In this document: positions 60,184 through 64,000 of the stretch, one piece after another | How positions within the stretch are numbered: the stretch's first letter is position 1 | How the letters are laid out: the number at the start of each line of letters is the position of its first letter | From: Roseovarius nanhaiticus | Lineage (GTDB): Bacteria > Pseudomonadota > Alphaproteobacteria > Rhodobacterales > Rhodobacteraceae | Assembly: GCF_900156535.1 (NCBI RefSeq) | Contig: NZ_FTNV01000001.1 | Location: 434,001 to 498,000, forward strand | Length of the DNA stretch: 64,000 nt | Reading direction: 5' to 3' | Notes under the pieces: model-generated | The model's input: only the letters and a program-made list of their open reading frames with translations | Databases searched by the model: none | What the model was told of the DNA's origin: nothing | Program-made: the position numbers and the translations under genes

Positions 60184-61434
60184 ATGCGCTACTCCGCACT
60201 TCGTATCCTCAAAGAAGGCCTGACCGGCAACAAGGGCTGGAAGCCCGCTTGGCGCGATCCCGAGCCGAAGTCAGAATACGATGTCATCATCATTGGCGGC
60301 GGCGGCCACGGCCTTGCCACGGCGCATTATCTGGCCAAAGAGCACGGCATCACCAATGTCGCGGTGCTGGAAAAGGGCTGGATCGGCGGCGGCAATGTGG
60401 GCCGCAACACCACCATCATCCGCTCGAACTACCTGCTGCCGGGCAACGAGCCGTTCTACGAGCTGTCGCTGAAGCTGTGGGAAGGGTTGGAGCAGGACGT
60501 CAATTACAACGCGATGGTCTCCCAGCGCTCGATCCTGAACCTGCTGCATTCCGACGCGCAGCGCGATGCGTTCATCCGGCGCGGCAACGCGATGTTCCTC
60601 GCGGGCGCCGACGCCGAATACGCGACGGCCGATCAGCTTCGCGCGGAACTCCCCTTCCTCGATTTCGACAATGCGCGCTTCCCCATCAAGGGCGGGCTTT
60701 TCCAGCGCCGCGGCGGCACGGTGCGCCATGACGCGGTCGCCTGGGGTTATGCGCGCGGCGCCGACAGCCGCGGCGTCGACATCATCCAGAATTGCGAGGT
60801 CACCGGCTTCGACATCGAGAACGGCGTCTGCCGGGGCGTCCAAACCACGCGCGGCCCGATCAAGGCCAAAAAGGTCGCGATGTGCGTCGCCGGCTCCTCG
60901 GGCCGGGTCGCGGCGCAGGCGGGCATGCGCCTGCCGATCGAGAGCCACGTCCTGCAAGCCTTCGTATCCGAAGGTCTGAAACCCGTCATCCCTGGCGTCA
61001 TCACCTTCGGCGCGGGCCATTTCTATGTCAGCCAATCCGACAAGGGCGGGCTGGTCTTTGGCGGCGATATCGACGGGTACAACTCCTACGCCCAGCGCGG
61101 CAACCTTCCCGTGGTCGAGGACGTGGCCGAGGGCGGCATGGCGATCATGCCCATTATCGGCCGCGCGCGTCTCTTGCGCAGCTGGGGCGGCGTCATGGAC
61201 ATGTCGATGGACGGCTCGCCCTTCATCGACCGCACCCATATCGACGGGCTCTATTTCAACGGCGGCTGGTGCTATGGCGGCTTCAAGGCGACGCCCGGCT
61301 CGGGCTGGTGCTATGCGCATCTGATCGCCACCGGCAACAGCCATCCCGTGGCTCAGGAAATGCGTCTCGACCGCTTCAAGCGCGGCCACATGATCGACGA
61401 GAAGGGCCAGGGAAACCAGCCCAACCTGCATTGA
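60184..61434 (+). CDS. soxB: Sarcosine oxidase, beta subunit
   Basis: A 416-residue FAD-dependent subunit of heterotetrameric sarcosine oxidase, which demethylates sarcosine to glycine and passes the C1 unit to tetrahydrofolate. The FAD motif is DVIIIGGGGHGLATAHYLAKEHG (about residues 33-55), followed by GWIGGGNVGRNTTIIRSNY. The substrate domain has GLFQRRGGTVRHDAVAWGYARGA, and near the end MSMDGSPFIDRTHIDGLYFNGGWCYGGFKATPGSG. The length and order soxB, soxD, soxA match known operons. An A repeat lies between it and soxD. A soxG gene may follow soxA outside the window. Confidence 0.96.
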   Translation: MRYSALRILKEGLTGNKGWKPAWRDPEPKSEYDVIIIGGGGHGLATAHYLAKEHGITNVAVLEKGWIGGGNVGRNTTIIRSNYLLPGNEPFYELSLKLWEGLEQDVNYNAMVSQRSILNLLHSDAQRDAFIRRGNAMFLAGADAEYATADQLRAELPFLDFDNARFPIKGGLFQRRGGTVRHDAVAWGYARGADSRGVDIIQNCEVTGFDIENGVCRGVQTTRGPIKAKKVAMCVAGSSGRVAAQAGMRLPIESHVLQAFVSEGLKPVIPGVITFGAGHFYVSQSDKGGLVFGGDIDGYNSYAQRGNLPVVEDVAEGGMAIMPIIGRARLLRSWGGVMDMSMDGSPFIDRTHIDGLYFNGGWCYGGFKATPGSGWCYAHLIATGNSHPVAQEMRLDRFKRGHMIDEKGQGNQPNLH

Positions 61435-61445
61435 GCCAGCCCATG

Positions 61446-61472
61446 CTTCATCTTGGCAAAAATACTCAAATT
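61446..61472 (+). repeat. Repeat A, copy 5, inside the sox operon
   Basis: The plus strand reads CTTCATCTTGGCAAAAATAC then TCAAATT, twelve bases after the soxB stop and 27 bases before the soxD start. In the soxB direction it has the same sense as other A copies. Confidence 0.75.
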
Positions 61473-61498
61473 CCGACATCAGCACCGAGGTGCCCCGC

Positions 61499-61786
61499 AT
61501 GATCATCGACCACCCCCTTCTCGGCCCGCGCGATGCCGCCGAATTCATCTATCTTGGCGACGCCGCCCTGATCGACCGCCCCGATTGGCAGGCCGAGGAC
61601 GCCGCCGATGCGTTCTACGAATACGGCTATCTGCGCGACAACATCGCCGGGCAGATGCAGGAGCTTTGGTATCACGAGCAGGGCGACCGCAGCTGGCTGG
61701 TGGTGACGCGCGACACGCTCACGCATGAAATATCCAAGGTGGAACTGGCCCGCGATGTGGCCCGCGCACGGGGGCGCAGCAAATGA
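61499..61786 (+). CDS. soxD: Sarcosine oxidase, delta subunit, lacking zinc ligands
   Basis: A 95-residue delta subunit. The ATG at 61499 has a GAGG site and is preferred to an in-frame GTG nine bases upstream. In well-studied SoxD proteins three cysteines and one histidine bind zinc, in CPxCG near the start and HxxGC-type further on. Here the first site reads DHPLLGPRD, the second YHEQGDRSW, and there is no cysteine in the whole protein. The remaining sequence (AEFIYLGDAALIDRPDW, LRDNIAGQMQELWYHEQGDRSWLVVTRDTLTHEI) is otherwise a good SoxD match. It overlaps soxA by ATGA. It thus belongs to a zinc-free variant, and its effect on the complex is unknown. Confidence 0.9.
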   Translation: MIIDHPLLGPRDAAEFIYLGDAALIDRPDWQAEDAADAFYEYGYLRDNIAGQMQELWYHEQGDRSWLVVTRDTLTHEISKVELARDVARARGRSK

Positions 61787-64000
61787 GCCAGGTAAACCGC
61801 ATCAAGGGCGGCCTCATCGACCGCTCGAAGCCGCTGAATTTCACCTTCAACGGCAAATCCATGCAGGGCCATGCGGGCGACACGCTGGCCTCGGCGCTTC
61901 TGGCCAACGGTCAGGTGCTGGTCGGGCGTTCGTTCAAGTATCACCGTCCGCGCGGCATCCTGACCGCCGGCAGCGAGGAGCCGAATGCGCTCGTGCATCT
62001 GCGCAGCGGCGCGGCGCAAGAGCCCAACACCCGCGCCACGGTGGCCGAGCTTTTCGACGGGCTGACCGCGACCAGCCAGAACCATCGCGGCCCGCTGGAA
62101 TTCGATCTGATGGCGGTGACGGATCTCATGTCGCCCTTCCTCAGCGCGGGCTTTTACTACAAGACTTTCATGTGGCCCGCCGCCCTCTGGGAAAAGCTCT
62201 ACGAGCCCGCCATCCGCCATTCCGCCGGCCTTGGCCGCCTGTCGATGGAGGAGGATCCCGACACCTACGACAAGGGCTTCCTGCATTGCGATCTGCTCGT
62301 CATCGGCGCCGGTCCCTCGGGCCTTGCTGCCGCCTTGGCAGGGGCGCGTGCGGGCGCGCGGGTGATCCTCGCGGACGAGGATTTCGCGCCGGGCGGACGT
62401 CTCAATGCCGAGACGCTGGAAGTGGACGACATGGCGGGTGCCGACTGGGCCGCGCAGACAGTGGCGGAACTCGAGTCCATGGATAACGTGCGCCTGATGA
62501 CCCGCACCACGGTCTACGGCGCCTACGATCACGGCGTCTACGGCGCGCTCGAGCGCTGCACGGACCATCTGGCCTCCGCAAACGGCAAGCCGCGCCAGGT
62601 GCTCTGGCGCATCTATTCCAAGCGCGCCGTGCTGGCCGCAGGCGCGACCGAACGGCCCATCGCCTTCGGCAACAATGACCGTCCGGGCATCATGCTAGCC
62701 GGGGCCGTGCGCACCTATGTGAACCGCTATGGCGTGACGCCGGGCCAAAAGGTCGCTGTACTGACCAACAATGACGACGGCTGGCGCACCGCCGCCGATC
62801 TGGCCGCCAAGGGCGTCGAGGTGCGCGCGGTGATCGACACGCGCGATGCGCCCGCCTTCATGGACATCCCCGGCGCGCACCATGTGCGCGGCGCGGGTGT
62901 GGTGGACACGGCTGGCCGCAAGGCGCTCAAGCGGATCACTCTGACCGATGGCCAGATGATCGACGTGGATTGCCTGGCCGTCTCGGGCGGCTGGAACCCG
63001 AACGTGCACCTGACCTGCCACCAGCGCGGCCGGCCCACCTGGAATGAGGCGATCAACGCCTTCGTGCCGGGCCGTGATCTGCCGCAGGGCATGGTCGTCG
63101 CGGGCGCCGCAAACGGCCAGCTCACCCTCGCCGCCGCGCTGGACGAGGGCCGCAAGGCCGCGAATGCGCAGGTGAAGGATCTGGGCTTTACCCCCTCGCG
63201 CAAGGCCGCGCCCAAGGCCGAGGATGAGGCGCATGAAGGTGCAGCGAAATGGCACATCCCCTCGGGCAAGACCCGCGCATGGGTGGATTTCCAGAACGAC
63301 GTGACCGTCAAGGACATCCAGCAGTCGCACCGCGAAGGCTTTGTCTCGGTCGAGCATCTCAAGCGCTACACGACCACCGGCATGGCCACCGATCAAGGCA
63401 AGACGTCGAACATCTCGGCGCTGGCGATCATGGCGGAATGCACGGGCAAATCCATTCAGGACACCGGCACGACCATCTTTCGCCCGCCCTACACGCCCAT
63501 CCCCATCGGCGCGCTGGCGGGCCGGGCGCGGGGGCAGGATTTCCGCCCCTACCGCCTGACGCCCAGCCACGAATGGGCCAAGGCCAATGGCGCCAGCTTT
63601 GTCGAGGTCGGCAACTGGCTGCGCGCGCAATGGTTCGTGAAAGGCTCGGAAAAGGGTTGGCGCGACAGCGTCGACCGCGAGGCGTTGAACACGCGCCAGA
63701 ATGTGGGCATCTGCGACGTGACCACGCTGGGCAAGATCGACGTGCAGGGCCGCGACGCCGCCGAATTTCTTAACCGCGTCTATGCCAATGGCTTTGCCAA
63801 GCTGGCGCTGGGCCGTGTGCGTTATGGCATCATGCTGCGCGAGGATGGCATCTGCTACGATGACGGCACCACCGCGCGCATGGGCGAGAACCATTACGTG
63901 ATGACCACGACCACCGCCAACGCGGTCCTGGTCTTCCGCCGCCTCGAATTCGCGCGCCAATGCCTGTTTCCCGATCTCGACGTGCATCTGATCTCGACCA
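61783..64000 (+). CDS. soxA: Sarcosine oxidase, alpha subunit (cut by window end)
   Basis: The first 739 codons of a protein usually about 1000 residues long. The N-terminal 2Fe-2S-ferredoxin-like part (FTFNGKSMQGHAGDTLASALLANGQVLVGRSFKYHRPRG) is followed by the NAD-binding fold at LLVIGAGPSGLAAALAGARAG (about residues 172-192) and a second nucleotide-binding region (KVAVLTNNDDGW). From about residue 610 the tetrahydrofolate-binding GcvT-like domain begins, with DVTTLGKIDVQGRDAAEFLNRVYANGF. It ends open at base 64000. It overlaps soxD and receives electrons or the methylene unit from SoxB. soxG would be expected next. Confidence 0.95.
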   Translation, partial: MSQVNRIKGGLIDRSKPLNFTFNGKSMQGHAGDTLASALLANGQVLVGRSFKYHRPRGILTAGSEEPNALVHLRSGAAQEPNTRATVAELFDGLTATSQNHRGPLEFDLMAVTDLMSPFLSAGFYYKTFMWPAALWEKLYEPAIRHSAGLGRLSMEEDPDTYDKGFLHCDLLVIGAGPSGLAAALAGARAGARVILADEDFAPGGRLNAETLEVDDMAGADWAAQTVAELESMDNVRLMTRTTVYGAYDHGVYGALERCTDHLASANGKPRQVLWRIYSKRAVLAAGATERPIAFGNNDRPGIMLAGAVRTYVNRYGVTPGQKVAVLTNNDDGWRTAADLAAKGVEVRAVIDTRDAPAFMDIPGAHHVRGAGVVDTAGRKALKRITLTDGQMIDVDCLAVSGGWNPNVHLTCHQRGRPTWNEAINAFVPGRDLPQGMVVAGAANGQLTLAAALDEGRKAANAQVKDLGFTPSRKAAPKAEDEAHEGAAKWHIPSGKTRAWVDFQNDVTVKDIQQSHREGFVSVEHLKRYTTTGMATDQGKTSNISALAIMAECTGKSIQDTGTTIFRPPYTPIPIGALAGRARGQDFRPYRLTPSHEWAKANGASFVEVGNWLRAQWFVKGSEKGWRDSVDREALNTRQNVGICDVTTLGKIDVQGRDAAEFLNRVYANGFAKLALGRVRYGIMLREDGICYDDGTTARMGENHYVMTTTTANAVLVFRRLEFARQCLFPDLDVHLIST

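Noticed and set aside
1..64000. CRISPR array, insertion sequence, prophage or toxin-antitoxin pair
   Set aside because: No direct repeat array, transposase, integrase, phage structural gene or typical toxin-antitoxin pair was found on either strand.

Overview
The window reads as a chromosomal segment of a GC-rich alphaproteobacterium, most likely Rhodobacterales (Roseobacter group). Signs of this are the rsfS-rlmH-gpmI-envC-ctpA-rppH and dnaX-ybaB-recR gene orders, TRAP transport, the choline/sarcosine genes, GGAAC/CGTT stress promoters and a GAAC-N7-GAAC type SOS box. No phage, IS element or CRISPR array was seen. Coding density is high and no gap exceeds 300 bases.

Layout. 1-3000: 3' end of a membrane-type nucleotide-sugar 4,6-dehydratase, a tRNA-Leu(CAG), an NDUFA9-like protein and undecaprenyl-diphosphatase. 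3136-9532: glutamate synthase gltD and gltB with a GFA-family gene coupled between them. 9616-18499: a seven-gene minus-strand operon (N-formylglutamate amidohydrolase-like, TRAP dctQ/dctM/dctP, glutamine synthetase-like, aldehyde dehydrogenase, iron alcohol dehydrogenase) facing an RpiR regulator. I read it as uptake of an unidentified amine or amino alcohol, gamma-glutamylation, two-step oxidation and release of glutamate. 18503-22285: TetR and dihydrolipoamide-dehydrogenase-like divergon, then a Do-like protease.

22461-28019 is a stress block: YqaE/Pmp3, DUF4112, PRC-barrel, HdeD, phospholipase D, a NepR-like 43-residue protein and a VTT/DedA-like protein. Four perfect GGAAC-N16/17-CGTT promoters (EcfG general stress sigma type) and one near match lie directly upstream of genes in the right orientation. 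28123-35794: DEAD-box helicase, betA/betI, and a DnaE2 polymerase lacking its C-terminal domain, whose last codons and stop come from a dispersed repeat.

35863-42031 is a housekeeping run (secreted hypothetical, rppH, ctpA, envC, gpmI, rlmH, rsfS). 42181-48854 holds an MscS channel, a histone-deacetylase-like hydrolase, an MFS transporter, asd and a DUF4139 protein. 48918-52215 is recR, ybaB, a membrane protein and dnaX. 52307-58112 has a DUF202 protein, a zinc metallopeptidase, a tyrosine phosphatase, SRP RNA (minus), a probable metal-related pair and a lytic transglycosylase. 58263-64000 has dapA, a GlxA-type regulator and soxB-soxD-soxA (cut by the window end).

Two families of short intergenic repeats (A: five copies; B: three copies) lie after gene ends, each with a constant orientation relative to the gene before it. 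The strongest candidates for new biology are the gamma-glutamylation operon, the stress-promoter cluster with its NepR-like gene, the truncated DnaE2 and the repeats.
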